DNA of 64,000 bases from Accumulibacter jenkinsii (lineage in GTDB: Bacteria > Pseudomonadota > Gammaproteobacteria > Burkholderiales > Rhodocyclaceae). Numbering within the stretch: position 1 is the first letter of the stretch; each line of letters starts with the position of its first letter. Location of the stretch: positions 186,001-250,000 of the forward strand of contig JAZKUF010000003.1 in the NCBI GenBank assembly GCA_036625225.1, written 5' to 3'. Positions 20,046 to 29,959 of the stretch are shown here, piece by piece. The notes beneath the pieces are model-generated. The model saw nothing but the letters and a program-made list of their open reading frames with translations, ran no database searches and had not been told where the DNA came from. The translations under genes were made by a program, and so were the position numbers.

Positions 20046-22880
20046 CTAGACTCTGAACACCTTCATCACTTCATCGCCTAGGTGATTGATCACCTTCACC
20101 GCGATCCGCCCCGACTTCGGCTTCTCGAACGGACGCGAGGTGTCGCTGTTCAGGCTGGCCCAGGCTTCGGGGTCGATTTCCGCCTTGAGCGTGGTCTTCA
20201 ATGCGCTGTAGGGGTCGTTGGCGCCGAGGAAATAGGCGTGACGGACGAAGAAGCTTTCCTGGTTGTAGTCGGTGTCGATGAACCAGCAGGCGATGCCGTC
20301 GGTGCTGTCGCTGACGACTTCGCCGGTTTGCGGCTTGAAGACATCGACGCCGTTCACCTTGACGCACAGCTTGCCGTCGTCCTGCGGCAGCAGGCTGATG
20401 TCGGGCTCGCCGAAGATGACGAAGAGATTGCCCTTGCCGGTGTTCTTGAGGTCCGCGGCCATGTGCAGGTCGGCGTTCATGCGCGCTTTGAGCACCGGGA
20501 TGCGCCCGAGCTTGCTGAACTCGGTGGCGTGCGCCTCGTAGTTGAAGGCGCAGGCGATCAGCGCGTCGAAACCGGCTTCGCCGCATTCGCGGGCGGCTTC
20601 GACCAGGTCGCTGCGCTGCACGGTGCCAAACTCGGGGCCGATGAAGATTCCGGCACGTTTCTCGCGCATTTCACCTTCCTGGCCTTCGAGATAGCGTCCT
20701 TCGGCGCAGATGGCGCCTTCGCCCGGCCACGGCGTCAACGCGGTGAAGGTGATCCGGTCTTCCCGGTGCGCCTGCTGCACGCCGGCGGTCTTGAGGTTTT
20801 CGAGAATCAACTGCGGGAAGGACTGGCGGGCGCCGTACCCGGCACGGTCTTGCTGGAAACCGTCGATCAGTTCGTCGTCCTCGTCGACGCCGATCATCCG
20901 GTGCGGCGAGAGGCTCTCGACGGTGAAGGGACCGGCGACGCGCACGCACTTCGTGTTCTGATAGGGCTTGTCGTAGAGGGTTTCAAAATCGGCCCTGGCA
21001 GCGATCGAGGCGTCGATTTCCTTCTGCCGCGCGATGCGCGCCTGCCACCAGTCGGCGTGCCGCTTCTTCGCGGTGTCGGGCCAGGACTGGTCGGCGTCGC
21101 GCGGGAGCTCCCACTCCTGCCAGGTTCTCTTGAGCGCGGCGTTCAGCGATTCACGCAAGGGCTCCAGCTTCGCCTGCCACTGCTCCCAGATGACATCGAT
21201 CTCGGCGTTGTTGGCGATCGACTTGAGCGTGATGTGCGGCACGCGCTCATAGACGAAGCCGTGGCGGAGGTTGCCCTGCACCGGCTGCGTGCTCGGCGCG
21301 CTGCGGCTGACTTCGGCTTCCTTGAGCTGGCCTTCGCGGGAATCGGCGAGGAGGTAGAACGGATAGCGCGCGCCCATGATGCGGGCGCGGGCCAGCGCGA
21401 GCGCGACGCGCGAGGTATCGATCGTGATCCAGCGGCGGCCCCATTGCTCGGCGACGGTGGCGGTGGTGCCGGAGCCGCAGGTCGGGTCGAGTACGAGGTC
21501 GCCGGGGTCGGTGGCCATCAAGATGGCCTGCTGGATAACGATAGAGGCGGTCTGAACGACATAGACCTTAGTGTCACCGAATCCGCTTTGACGCGTGTTG
21601 TCCCAGATGTTGTTCCGAGCCATCACACAGAAATCCTTCAGATATCTCTTGAAGCGAAGCGTGTTGCCAATGGCTAGAAGCCGCCCTGCCTTTCGCGCCC
21701 GAGTTAAGCCAATTTGGTTGGTGCTGAAGGTGCGGTTACCCGGCGAGAATCGTTTCCCATTGAACTCAAACTCGGACACGTCGTTTGCACCGCTTGAACG
21801 TGCGCTGGTGATTGGATTGGGGTGATAAACCTTGGCATCGGCCGGCAGCGTCGCGAAACCAGCAAGCTGCTCAGGAGACATCACGAAGGCCTTGTAACTG
21901 GAATCTTCAAAGAACCGAAGGTTGTCGTCTCCAACGAAAGAGCGCTCGTCGAACAGCTCTCGATACTTTACATGGGAGCGATCTTTCGCATACCAGAGCA
22001 AGGTATCGAAACTCGAATCCAAGAGGGCACTGCCTTTCCCCGTGGTCTTCCGAAATACGATCTCAGAGCAGAAGCCTTCGTCCCCAAACACCTCATCCAT
22101 CACCGCCCGCACCCGGTGGACATTCTCATCGCCGATCTGCACGAAAATCGACCCCGACTCGGTCAGCAAATCCCGCGCGACGGTCAGCCGATCCCGCAGA
22201 TAGGTCAGGTAACTGTGAATCCCGTCGCGCCAGGTATCGCGAAACGCCTTGACCTGCTCCGGCTCGCGCGTGATGTGGCCTGCGTTGCCATCCTTGACGT
22301 CGCGGCTGGTGGTGCTCCACTGGAAATTGCTGTTGAACTTGATGCCGTAGGGCGGATCGAGATAGATGCACTGCACCTTGCCGCGCAGGCCCTCGCGCTC
22401 GGCGAGGCTGGCCATGACCTGCAGCGAATCGCCGAGGATCATGCGGTTGGTCCAGTTCTGGTCGTGCTGGTAGAAATCGGTCTTGTCGGCGCCCTTGGGG
22501 ATGCCGTTGAAATCGGCGAAGAGATCGGCGGTAATCTGTCCGGCCTCGTGTTGGCGCTCCTTCGTGCTGCGCAGCAGGTCGTCGATCAGTACCTTGGGGT
22601 GCACCTTCTCCTGGATGTAGAGCGGCGGCGCCGAGACGACGAGGTCGCTCCAGTCCTGCTCGTCCTTGCCGCGCCAGACGAGCTGCGGATCGAGGTCGCG
22701 ATTTCTCGCGGACTTCTCCTCGCCCAGCTCGGCGGCGTCGGGGCGCGGGTAGCGGATCTGCTTGGGTTGCTGCTGCTCGGTCGGCAGCACCGCCTGGTAT
22801 TCGGCGGTGGGGATGTTCTTGCGCCGGGCTTCGTCGTGGGTCAGTGATTCGACGGTCTTGGCGTTGCTGGGTCTGGCCAT
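20046..22880 (-). CDS. Type III-like DNA methyltransferase (Mod), system 1
   Basis: A 944-aa beta-class adenine/cytosine-N4 methyltransferase with the catalytic 'YLDPPYGIKF' (DPPY at 175-178) before the SAM-binding 'DPTCGSGTT' motif near 470. The long N- and C-terminal parts should hold the target-recognition region. It is the last gene of a three-gene operon: its ATG overlaps the stop of the DUF262 gene (TGATG at 22880), and the restriction subunit lies upstream. It should protect host DNA and give the complex its specificity. No internal stop or frameshift is seen, so the system appears intact. Confidence 0.85.
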   Translation of the reverse strand: MARPSNAKTVESLTHDEARRKNIPTAEYQAVLPTEQQQPKQIRYPRPDAAELGEEKSARNRDLDPQLVWRGKDEQDWSDLVVSAPPLYIQEKVHPKVLIDDLLRSTKERQHEAGQITADLFADFNGIPKGADKTDFYQHDQNWTNRMILGDSLQVMASLAEREGLRGKVQCIYLDPPYGIKFNSNFQWSTTSRDVKDGNAGHITREPEQVKAFRDTWRDGIHSYLTYLRDRLTVARDLLTESGSIFVQIGDENVHRVRAVMDEVFGDEGFCSEIVFRKTTGKGSALLDSSFDTLLWYAKDRSHVKYRELFDERSFVGDDNLRFFEDSSYKAFVMSPEQLAGFATLPADAKVYHPNPITSARSSGANDVSEFEFNGKRFSPGNRTFSTNQIGLTRARKAGRLLAIGNTLRFKRYLKDFCVMARNNIWDNTRQSGFGDTKVYVVQTASIVIQQAILMATDPGDLVLDPTCGSGTTATVAEQWGRRWITIDTSRVALALARARIMGARYPFYLLADSREGQLKEAEVSRSAPSTQPVQGNLRHGFVYERVPHITLKSIANNAEIDVIWEQWQAKLEPLRESLNAALKRTWQEWELPRDADQSWPDTAKKRHADWWQARIARQKEIDASIAARADFETLYDKPYQNTKCVRVAGPFTVESLSPHRMIGVDEDDELIDGFQQDRAGYGARQSFPQLILENLKTAGVQQAHREDRITFTALTPWPGEGAICAEGRYLEGQEGEMREKRAGIFIGPEFGTVQRSDLVEAARECGEAGFDALIACAFNYEAHATEFSKLGRIPVLKARMNADLHMAADLKNTGKGNLFVIFGEPDISLLPQDDGKLCVKVNGVDVFKPQTGEVVSDSTDGIACWFIDTDYNQESFFVRHAYFLGANDPYSALKTTLKAEIDPEAWASLNSDTSRPFEKPKSGRIAVKVINHLGDEVMKVFRV

Positions 22881-24775
22881 CAGGCGGCCTCTTCGGTGAT
22901 GGATTCGACTTCGTCGTCGTTATCCTCGCCAGCGTCGTCAAGTTCCAGACCCTGTTCGCTCTCGTTGGAGCCATGCTCCTGGACAACGGGCTTGCCCATC
23001 GCGTCGGCGATCAACTCGCTCAGTGCGGTCGTGCGCGCCGCCATGAAGGCGTCGAAGTCGTCATTGCGCAAGTGCTCGGGATCGATGAGGTGACTGCGCA
23101 GGATGTCGTCGAGGCCTCTGCTGCTGATCCCTTGTTCCTGCTCGATCCGCTTCAGGTAGGCCGACGGCGCACTGCCGCTTATCGTGATGTTCGATCGTTT
23201 GAACAGCGGCGACTTGTTGACGATGGAATTGAAGACGGCGGGCTTGATGTCTTTGCTGAGGCACCACTTCTTGGGGAAGACGTGGTGGATGTCGATCTTG
23301 TCGTTGAAGAAGGTCATCAACTCGACGCCACGACCGGTGATGAAGTCGCGGCAGCCCTGGCGCATCAGCAGGGCGTGCAATCCCTTGTAGGCTGCCGACA
23401 GGCGCGACCGCAACGATTTGAGCCGGTCCTGCTGGAATAGCGCCTCATCCAGCGACAGCGGCCTTGCTCCGTCGTCCCGCACCCAATTGACAAGTTGAGG
23501 CACGTCCTTCGCGAGCCGTGACTCGGTGCTCGACCCGTACAGCTCACCCAGCGTGACGCACCAGAACCACTGCGCGAGCTTCGCCTTGGCCGCCGTGGTC
23601 TGCGCGGTCTTGCCCAGGATTGCGAAGGCACTGGCGAGCCCTACGACCAACGGCGGGTACGGAACGTCCCGGTTCCAGATGATCTTCTGCTCATTGAGGA
23701 ACGCGCCCGCCTCGATGAATCCGGACTCAACGACCGCGGCATGTTTCTGGTACGCAGCGAGTGGCAGCCCAAGCAGAGCGTCGCGATTGCAGGAAATCTG
23801 GGGCAGTTCCTTGCCGGTCTTGCCCTCCGTTTCGCGCGCCAGCCGGTTCTCGCGTGTGTGCAGCAAGGTGCAGGCTTGCAGGAAGTCGGTGCTAGCGATC
23901 TCGGTCAGCACATCGCGCCGGTTGGGGCTGCCGATCATGCGGGCGCGGCGGCCTGGGACCGCAGGCTTGGCTGTTCCGGACCAGTCTTCGCGCAGGTCAA
24001 AGTTGTCTGACGCATAGACTGCGGTCACCAGTTCGAAAGCATCGAGCTTCTTGCCGCCGACGTTGACCTTCTCGAAGACGAGGCAGATGGCTTCACGGCT
24101 GTTGTCTCGGTCAAGGCAGATGATCGGCATCTTGTAGCGCTCGATCCTGTCGATGACCGTGCGCACAAAACTGCGATCAAGGTCAGAGACATCGCGGCCC
24201 TTCGCGCGCCAGTAGTCGCGCCAGTCGTAGAACCAATCGCGCCCACCGTTGTTGAACACCTGGTTCAGCGGGAAGTGGTCATGCTCGAACTCGTGCTGCC
24301 GCGTAGACAGGTCCAGCTTGATGTCGCGCCCGAAGTTCTCACGAGCGACGCGATCGGCCGGGACAACAACGATGGCATCGTCGATGGAAGCCGACTCGGA
24401 CAGGGCGAGCTTGATATCCAGATAGTAGTAGCGCTCGATCTCTGCGCCCTTGGGCGTCTTGGTCTTCACGGGGGCCTGTGAATAGGCGACCTGGTAAAGC
24501 GAGGTGATGCGCTGCTGCCCATCGAGCAGCAACTCCGCCGGTGCGATGTCGATCTGTGGGACACCTGCCAACAGCCGAGGCTTGAAGTGCACTTCGCCGC
24601 CGTTTTGCAGCGTCAGCAGGGCGCCAACGGGAAAGCCCTTCGCGATGGAGGCAATGAGGCTGCGCACATCGTCGTCCCCCCAGACATAGTCGCGCTGGAA
24701 GTCGGGCAACTGCAAACGGCCCTCATGCGCCTTGCGCAGGATGTCCTTCAAATCCTCTTTGGTCGTATCAAACAT
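22880..24775 (-). CDS. DUF262 (GmrSD-like) protein with C-terminal HNH-type motif
   Basis: A 631-aa protein with an N-terminal DUF262 domain ('LQLPDFQRDYVWGDDDVRSL', then 'LLDGQQRITSLYQV' near residue 84) and a C-terminal HNH-like region ('DIHHVFPKKWC', then 'NSIVNKSPL'). In GmrSD enzymes the DUF262 part binds and hydrolyses nucleotides through the DGQQR motif and the DUF1524/HNH part cuts DNA, often modified DNA. It lies between res and mod, overlapping res by 8 nt and mod by 1 nt, so the three are surely translated together. It may be an extra nuclease against modified phage DNA or a regulator of the complex; I cannot tell which. Confidence 0.83.
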   Translation of the reverse strand: MFDTTKEDLKDILRKAHEGRLQLPDFQRDYVWGDDDVRSLIASIAKGFPVGALLTLQNGGEVHFKPRLLAGVPQIDIAPAELLLDGQQRITSLYQVAYSQAPVKTKTPKGAEIERYYYLDIKLALSESASIDDAIVVVPADRVARENFGRDIKLDLSTRQHEFEHDHFPLNQVFNNGGRDWFYDWRDYWRAKGRDVSDLDRSFVRTVIDRIERYKMPIICLDRDNSREAICLVFEKVNVGGKKLDAFELVTAVYASDNFDLREDWSGTAKPAVPGRRARMIGSPNRRDVLTEIASTDFLQACTLLHTRENRLARETEGKTGKELPQISCNRDALLGLPLAAYQKHAAVVESGFIEAGAFLNEQKIIWNRDVPYPPLVVGLASAFAILGKTAQTTAAKAKLAQWFWCVTLGELYGSSTESRLAKDVPQLVNWVRDDGARPLSLDEALFQQDRLKSLRSRLSAAYKGLHALLMRQGCRDFITGRGVELMTFFNDKIDIHHVFPKKWCLSKDIKPAVFNSIVNKSPLFKRSNITISGSAPSAYLKRIEQEQGISSRGLDDILRSHLIDPEHLRNDDFDAFMAARTTALSELIADAMGKPVVQEHGSNESEQGLELDDAGEDNDDEVESITEEAA

Positions 24776-27700
24776 CTGCTTCGCCTATGTGAACGGATTG
24801 TTTGGCGGCGGACTCGATCATCTTGTTGAACTCGCCCTCGACCCTGGCCTTGAAATCGGACTCGATCTGGTAAACCTCGCAGAACTCGGCGAACGCCCAG
24901 CGGCCATAGCTGCCGAGATGGTTCACGCCGGGTACCCAGTAGGTGTCCATCGTCGATTTCTTCTCTTTCGCGTCCTCGCGCCGGTAGCCCTTGATCTCGA
25001 CCACCAGATGCAGCAGGTCATCGGGGCCGTGGCCGTCATCGACCAGTACGATGAAGTCGGGCCGGTACTTGCGCGTCTCTGAGCCGTAACGATAGGGGAC
25101 TTCCAGACCGAGGTTGTGGTTCTTCACATAGGCGCGGACCCTGAGGTGCGACTCGGCGACGCGGCAGAATTCGCCTTCCCAGTCGCTGTCGAGGATCACC
25201 CAGTTGATGTGGCAGGATTGCGAACTCGTCTCCCAGCGGTCGGTCTTCGAGGTGTTGAAGCGGACGTGCCTGGTCGATCCAGTGGGATTGTAGGGGTCGA
25301 GCAACGCCTTGATCGGGCGCTCGCCGAGGAACTGCCGGGTGATCGCCGCCGTGATCCGGTTGCAGGCCATGTCGGCGAGTTCCTGGTACATCAGCAGCGC
25401 CGGGTAGGTGTCGCCCTTGCAGACCAGGCAGGTGTCCAGCCATTGCCGGGTGATGCGTTTGAGCTGGCCGAAGAGGTAGAGCCGGGGCTCCTCGCCGGGA
25501 TCGCGCCACTTGGTGTACAGCAGCCGCTGGGTCACCTGGAAAACGAGCGTCGAGGGGCGCATGTCGCCGAGGTGCTGCAGGCTCATGTCCACGCCTTCGC
25601 CGATGATGCCGGAGTTGCGGGTGATCGACGGGCCAACCAGGTCGGGGCTGAGTTCCAGGATCGAGTCGTCGTTGAAGTCGGCGGTCAGCCGTTCCTCGGG
25701 CAACTCGACGCGATAGCCTTCGACGCGGGGAAAGCGGATTTCGAGCGCGTCGCGTTCGGGGCGAACGGCCTTGACCTGTACCGTCTCGCGTGGCGGCTGC
25801 GGCGGCGCTATGACCGGTTTGGCGGTGAAGTCGAAGGGGATGCCGAAGACGTCGGCGTACTCGACGTTGAACAGCCCTTCCTCGTTCAATTCGTAGGACT
25901 GGCGGCGCAGTGCGCGGCCGATGACCTGCTCACAGAGCAACTGGGTGCCGAAGGCGCGGATGCCCAGCACATGGGTGACGGTATTGGCGTCCCAGCCTTC
26001 GGTGAGCATCGAGACTGAAACGACGCAGCGGATGGCGCCGCCCAGCTGCTCCGGCTTGCCGACGGTGTTCATGACTTCGCGTAGCAACTCCTGGTCGGTG
26101 ATGTGGTCTCCGGAGCGGGCATCGCCGGAGCGCTCGACGATCTCGCGGCGAAAACGCTCGATCTCGTCCGCCGCCATGCTGCGGAAGTGGTCGTCGAGGG
26201 CGTCGCCGGCTTCGAGCTGCTCGCTGTCGATCAGCAGTGTGTTCGGGCGGGGCAGCGGGTTGCCGGTGGTCTCATCGAAGTTGCGGAACAGCGGCAGGCG
26301 CCCGTTCTCCAGCGTCGTCGTGCCGTCATCATTCCTGCGCTGGAAGCCGGAAACGAAATCGTAGACCAGCTTGGAGATGGCGGTGTTCTGGCAAACGACG
26401 ATGAAACAGGGCGGCACCTTGATGCCCTTTTCCGCCCAAAGCCTGAAGGTTTGCTCGTAGTGGCCATAGAGCGCCTGCAGTGCCGTCTGCAAGCGGGTGG
26501 GGAGTTTGAGGGGATCGAGGTCTTCGCCCTGGCCGCGGCCCTTTCTCGGCATGTCCTTGCTGATGTTCTCCCAGAGGTTGCGGAACATCGGCATTTCGTT
26601 GCCGGGAATGTTCTGAGCCACCGGCACGCGTGGCAGCTTGACGATGCCGCATTCGATCGCGTCCATCAGCGAAAAGTCGCTCAACGTCCACGGGAACAGA
26701 GTGCCTTCGGCATAACCCGAGCCGCGCAGGAAGAAGGGCGTCGCCGACAGGTCGATGACGCGGGTCGTCCCGAGCTTGCGGTTGACGGCTTCGAGGCCGG
26801 AGATCCAGAGACGGGCCGCTTCGTTGTTTTTCTCGGCTTCCTTGCGGTCGTCGCCTTTCAGGTCCTCCTCATCGGCGTCTTTCGGCTTCTCGCGATAGCA
26901 GTGGTGCGCCTCGTCGTTGATGACGAGGATGTTCTTCATGCCCATCAGGTCGGGCATCACCCGCTGCAGCATCTGGCCTTCGCTTTCGAGCGTCCGGAGT
27001 TCATCTCCCGTGCGCCCCTGCAGGAGCTGCCGTCCACCCCGGGAAATCTCGATGCGCTCGCGCAGTTTGAAGGCGTGGTAGTTGGTGATGACGATCTTGG
27101 CGCGGCTCATGTCGTCGAGCAGGTCGCCCGGCAGCAATTCGCGGTCCCTGTAGTAGCTGTCGGGGTCGTTCGGCTGCAGGACGCGCAGGCGATCCTTGAT
27201 CGTCAGACCGGGCGCGCAGATCAGGAAGCCGCGGGTGAAGTTCCTGCTGCCCGGCCGGCGCACCGCATTGATCGTCTGCCAAGCGACGAGCATGGCCATG
27301 ACCGTCGTCTTGCCGGCACCGGTGGCCAGTTTCAAAGCGAGGCGCAGCAGCTCGGGATTGGCATCCCTGTTCGCCGCCGCGAGGTGGTCGAGAACCGGTT
27401 TGCCGTGTCGGGACTGCGGCGCCACCTCGGTGAGCCAGATCGCGGTTTCCACGGCTTCCACCTGGCAGAAGAACGGGCGGATACCGCTGAACCGATGATG
27501 GCGCCAGTGCTGCAGCAGGCGGGCGGTCTCCGGTGTCACCTGCCACTGATTGGGGTTGGGCAGGCAGCGCCAGGAATCCACATGCCCGCGAACCTGGTTG
27601 ATGATCGAGGTAGGGTCGTACTGCTGCTGCTGGGTTGACAGTCCCTTGCCGTCATCGAAAACGAAGGTCTGCTGCCTGGCAGGACTCGTGCGCTTCCTGG

Positions 27701-27848
27701 GCTTCGGGATCGGGGTGAGGAACTGCGCCCGGCGGCGGGTTTCGAGGACCTTCTCCGTCGGCTGCCCGTCCTCGTTGAGTTCCCAGTGCTGCGCCGGCCG
27801 TTCGTAGGGGGAGTTAAGAATCGGGTGGTCGAAAAAGGGGTTGGACAT
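24768..27848 (-). CDS. Type III-like restriction endonuclease subunit (Res, BPTD_3080-type), system 1
   Basis: A 1,026-aa superfamily 2 translocase with Walker A 'ATGAGKTT' (175-182), motif II 'DEAHHC' and motif III 'LSATPFF'. Its C-terminal nuclease domain has 'RPDFIVLVDDG' and 'VVEIKGYR', a PD-(D/E)XK site. The N-terminus 'MSNPFFDHPILNSPYERPA' matches the BPTD_3080 family of restriction subunits as I remember it. It starts the minus-strand operon res-DUF262-mod. Its function would be ATP-dependent translocation and cleavage of unmethylated DNA together with Mod. No obvious promoter could be picked in the 425 bp upstream. Confidence 0.85.
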   Translation of the reverse strand: MSNPFFDHPILNSPYERPAQHWELNEDGQPTEKVLETRRRAQFLTPIPKPRKRTSPARQQTFVFDDGKGLSTQQQQYDPTSIINQVRGHVDSWRCLPNPNQWQVTPETARLLQHWRHHRFSGIRPFFCQVEAVETAIWLTEVAPQSRHGKPVLDHLAAANRDANPELLRLALKLATGAGKTTVMAMLVAWQTINAVRRPGSRNFTRGFLICAPGLTIKDRLRVLQPNDPDSYYRDRELLPGDLLDDMSRAKIVITNYHAFKLRERIEISRGGRQLLQGRTGDELRTLESEGQMLQRVMPDLMGMKNILVINDEAHHCYREKPKDADEEDLKGDDRKEAEKNNEAARLWISGLEAVNRKLGTTRVIDLSATPFFLRGSGYAEGTLFPWTLSDFSLMDAIECGIVKLPRVPVAQNIPGNEMPMFRNLWENISKDMPRKGRGQGEDLDPLKLPTRLQTALQALYGHYEQTFRLWAEKGIKVPPCFIVVCQNTAISKLVYDFVSGFQRRNDDGTTTLENGRLPLFRNFDETTGNPLPRPNTLLIDSEQLEAGDALDDHFRSMAADEIERFRREIVERSGDARSGDHITDQELLREVMNTVGKPEQLGGAIRCVVSVSMLTEGWDANTVTHVLGIRAFGTQLLCEQVIGRALRRQSYELNEEGLFNVEYADVFGIPFDFTAKPVIAPPQPPRETVQVKAVRPERDALEIRFPRVEGYRVELPEERLTADFNDDSILELSPDLVGPSITRNSGIIGEGVDMSLQHLGDMRPSTLVFQVTQRLLYTKWRDPGEEPRLYLFGQLKRITRQWLDTCLVCKGDTYPALLMYQELADMACNRITAAITRQFLGERPIKALLDPYNPTGSTRHVRFNTSKTDRWETSSQSCHINWVILDSDWEGEFCRVAESHLRVRAYVKNHNLGLEVPYRYGSETRKYRPDFIVLVDDGHGPDDLLHLVVEIKGYRREDAKEKKSTMDTYWVPGVNHLGSYGRWAFAEFCEVYQIESDFKARVEGEFNKMIESAAKQSVHIGEADV

Positions 27849-28273
27849 GGTCGGGTTCAGTCGCTTTGCTTGTTCTTGTTGCCACCGGCTGGGTGCTCGT
27901 GTTCTGCTGCATCATCAAGGCTCGGGCTGCCTCGGAGGGTCTCGGTAGGCGCCGCCCGGCCTGCCGTCAAATTTCTCGGACACAGATGCTGGCAATGGTC
28001 CAGGTCCCCTCCCGTCTCTGTGCCGTCGTATTCAGGCCATTGGCTGCGATCACGGAGGTGATGCGGCGCGAGGGGTGTGTCGGCCGATGATCTACCGGTG
28101 TATCGACAAGTCGTTGGCGGAAGCGGTGTCCGCCATATTGCATAATCACCCTGCATCACGCCATCTCATGACTTGTCATAAGCCCAGCAATGGCAAGTCT
28201 TTCAGGCATATCCATTGACTCACAGTGTCTTATGGCGGAGCATAGCGTCTTATCTAAACTGATGGGGCGGACG
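27849..28273. other. Intergenic region between divergent res and integrase genes
   Basis: These 425 bp contain no convincing gene. Just upstream of the integrase, GTCTTAT occurs twice exactly 20 bp apart (28227-28233 and 28247-28253), spacing that would put two protein contacts on one DNA face. TTGACT at 28215-28220 could be a -35 element, but no good -10 matches it. I found no copy of the tRNA-Ser 3' end here, so this is not a recognisable attachment site for that gene. Confidence 0.4.
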
Positions 28274-29512
28274 ATGTGGAAAAGACGCGGGGCGCTGGGC
28301 GCCATGGAGGTTCGAGGGCTGACGAAGCCGGGTATGCACTTCGTGGGCGAGGTTGCCGGGCTGGCGCTGCTCGTTTCGGCGACCGGCGCACAGAGTTGGA
28401 TATTGCGAGCCACCATTGCCGGCAAGCGGCGCGATATGGGCCTGGGCGGATACCCTGATGTGACGCTCGCGGATGCACGACGCAAGGCGCGGGATCTGCG
28501 CGAACAGATCGACAACGGGATTGACCCCATCGGCCAGCGTCGGGAAGCACGCGCTGCACTCATGGCGGCGACCGCCAAGGCGATGACCTTCGACCAGTGC
28601 GCGGCGGCATACATTGAGGTCCATCGTCCAAGCTGGAAAAACGCCAAGCACGCGGCGCAATGGGAAAGCACCTTGAACAGCTACGCCTCCCCGATCTTCG
28701 GCGCGCTGCCTGTGGCGGCTGTTGATACCGCGTTGATCGTCAAGGCACTGGCGCCGATCTGGCAGGCAAAAACCGAAACAGCAACCCGACTGCGGGGCAG
28801 AATCGAGAGCATTCTGGATTGGGCGACGACAAGCAAATTCCGGGAGGGCGACAACCCGGCGCGCTGGCGCGGGCACCTTGAAAACCTGCTGGCCGATCCT
28901 GCACGCTCGAAACGCGTTGTCCATCACCCCGCACTGCCCTGGCAGGAGATCGGCGCCTTTCTGGCGGCGCTACGTGCTCAGGAGGGCGTCGGCGCGCTGG
29001 CGGTGCAGTTCGCCATCCTGACGGCGGCGCGATCCGGCGAGGTACGGCTGGCGACCTGGAAAGAGATCAACTTTGACGCGGCGTTATGGGTCATTCCGGC
29101 TGACCGGATGAAGGCCGGCCGGGAGCATCGGATACCGCTGTCGTCGTCGGCCATGGAACTGCTCAGGGTGTTGCCGCGTACGGGCGACCTGATCTTTCCC
29201 GGCGTACGGCAAGGCCGGCCGCTGTCAGACATGAGCTTGACGGCGGTACTCCGGCGCATGGGCCGCGACGACATCACGGTGCACGGATTCAGATCGAGCT
29301 TTCGGGATTGGTGCAGCGAGTGTTCAAACTTCCCTCGCGAAGTCTGCGAGCACGCGCTGGCGCATTCGCTGGTGGACAAGGTGGAAGCGGCTTACAGGCG
29401 CGGCGACCTGATCGAGAAGCGCGCCCTGCTGATGCAGGCATGGGCGAACTACTGCGCGACGATTCCGGGCGAGGCCAAGGTGTTGCCGATGCGCGCGGGC
29501 AAGACAGGCTGA
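28274..29512 (+). CDS. Tyrosine recombinase/integrase (P4 type, DUF4102)
   Basis: A protein of about 412 aa with an N-terminal DUF4102 arm-binding domain ('MHFVGEVAGLALLVSATGAQ ... RDMGLGGYPDVTLADAR'), a core-binding domain and a complete catalytic domain: Arg in 'AARSGEVRLATW', 'HGFRSSFRDW' (His-x-x-Arg), 'HALAHS', and the nucleophile Tyr in 'VEAAYRRGD'. I chose the ATG at 28274 because it best matches relatives and follows a GGGGCGG; ATGs at 28232 and 28262 are in frame. It should catalyse site-specific integration and excision of the island carrying it, but its attachment sites were not identified. It is intact, unlike the remnant at 1111. Confidence 0.9.
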   Translation: MWKRRGALGAMEVRGLTKPGMHFVGEVAGLALLVSATGAQSWILRATIAGKRRDMGLGGYPDVTLADARRKARDLREQIDNGIDPIGQRREARAALMAATAKAMTFDQCAAAYIEVHRPSWKNAKHAAQWESTLNSYASPIFGALPVAAVDTALIVKALAPIWQAKTETATRLRGRIESILDWATTSKFREGDNPARWRGHLENLLADPARSKRVVHHPALPWQEIGAFLAALRAQEGVGALAVQFAILTAARSGEVRLATWKEINFDAALWVIPADRMKAGREHRIPLSSSAMELLRVLPRTGDLIFPGVRQGRPLSDMSLTAVLRRMGRDDITVHGFRSSFRDWCSECSNFPREVCEHALAHSLVDKVEAAYRRGDLIEKRALLMQAWANYCATIPGEAKVLPMRAGKTG

Positions 29513-29959
29513 TCTTCGAACCTTTCACCGGGCCGGGCGGCTTACCAAAAAGCGGCAATCCCCCTGTCACAAAATCACGACGCTTCGTTACAAAATAATA
29601 ACAAGGCCGTTTTTGCATAGTCTGGATTGTCTCAAGACATATCAAGCCGTACCAGCGTGCAGACTTTGCGGGCAAACATCATGCATATTTCCCCGGCATC
29701 TTCGCGGCTGACGTTCATCTCTGAAGATGCTGTGGATAACTTCGCCTGCCATGTCCTATAATTGCCGCACGCCATGTAATGCCATGTCATGACGGCGCTG
29801 ATTTCAGAAGCTCAACAAGGAGGTGCAAGCAACAAAATCAGTAGCAAACGGAACGCACCGATTGCGTAACCACAACAGAACAAAACCGGAGATTTTCAAT
29901 GCACAGACTTGTCGACGACCCACAAGCGCCGCCTTGGCGCATTCATAGAAAGATTTCAA
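29513..29959 (+). promoter_or_regulatory. Non-coding leader/control region between integrase and AlpA gene
   Basis: These 447 bp are richer in A+T than their surroundings. They contain a perfect DnaA-box sequence TGTGGATAA (29731-29739), a consensus -10 TATAAT (29757-29762, with a weak -35 GGATAA 17 nt upstream), and a strong ribosome-binding-like AAGGAGG near 29818. A GTG within that last motif and an ATG at 29899 open only short frames (42 and 38 aa), the second overlapping the AlpA gene. Related CACAAAAT/TACAAAAT strings occur at 29567-29590. The layout fits a regulatory or replication-control region of the mobile element. Confidence 0.4.
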
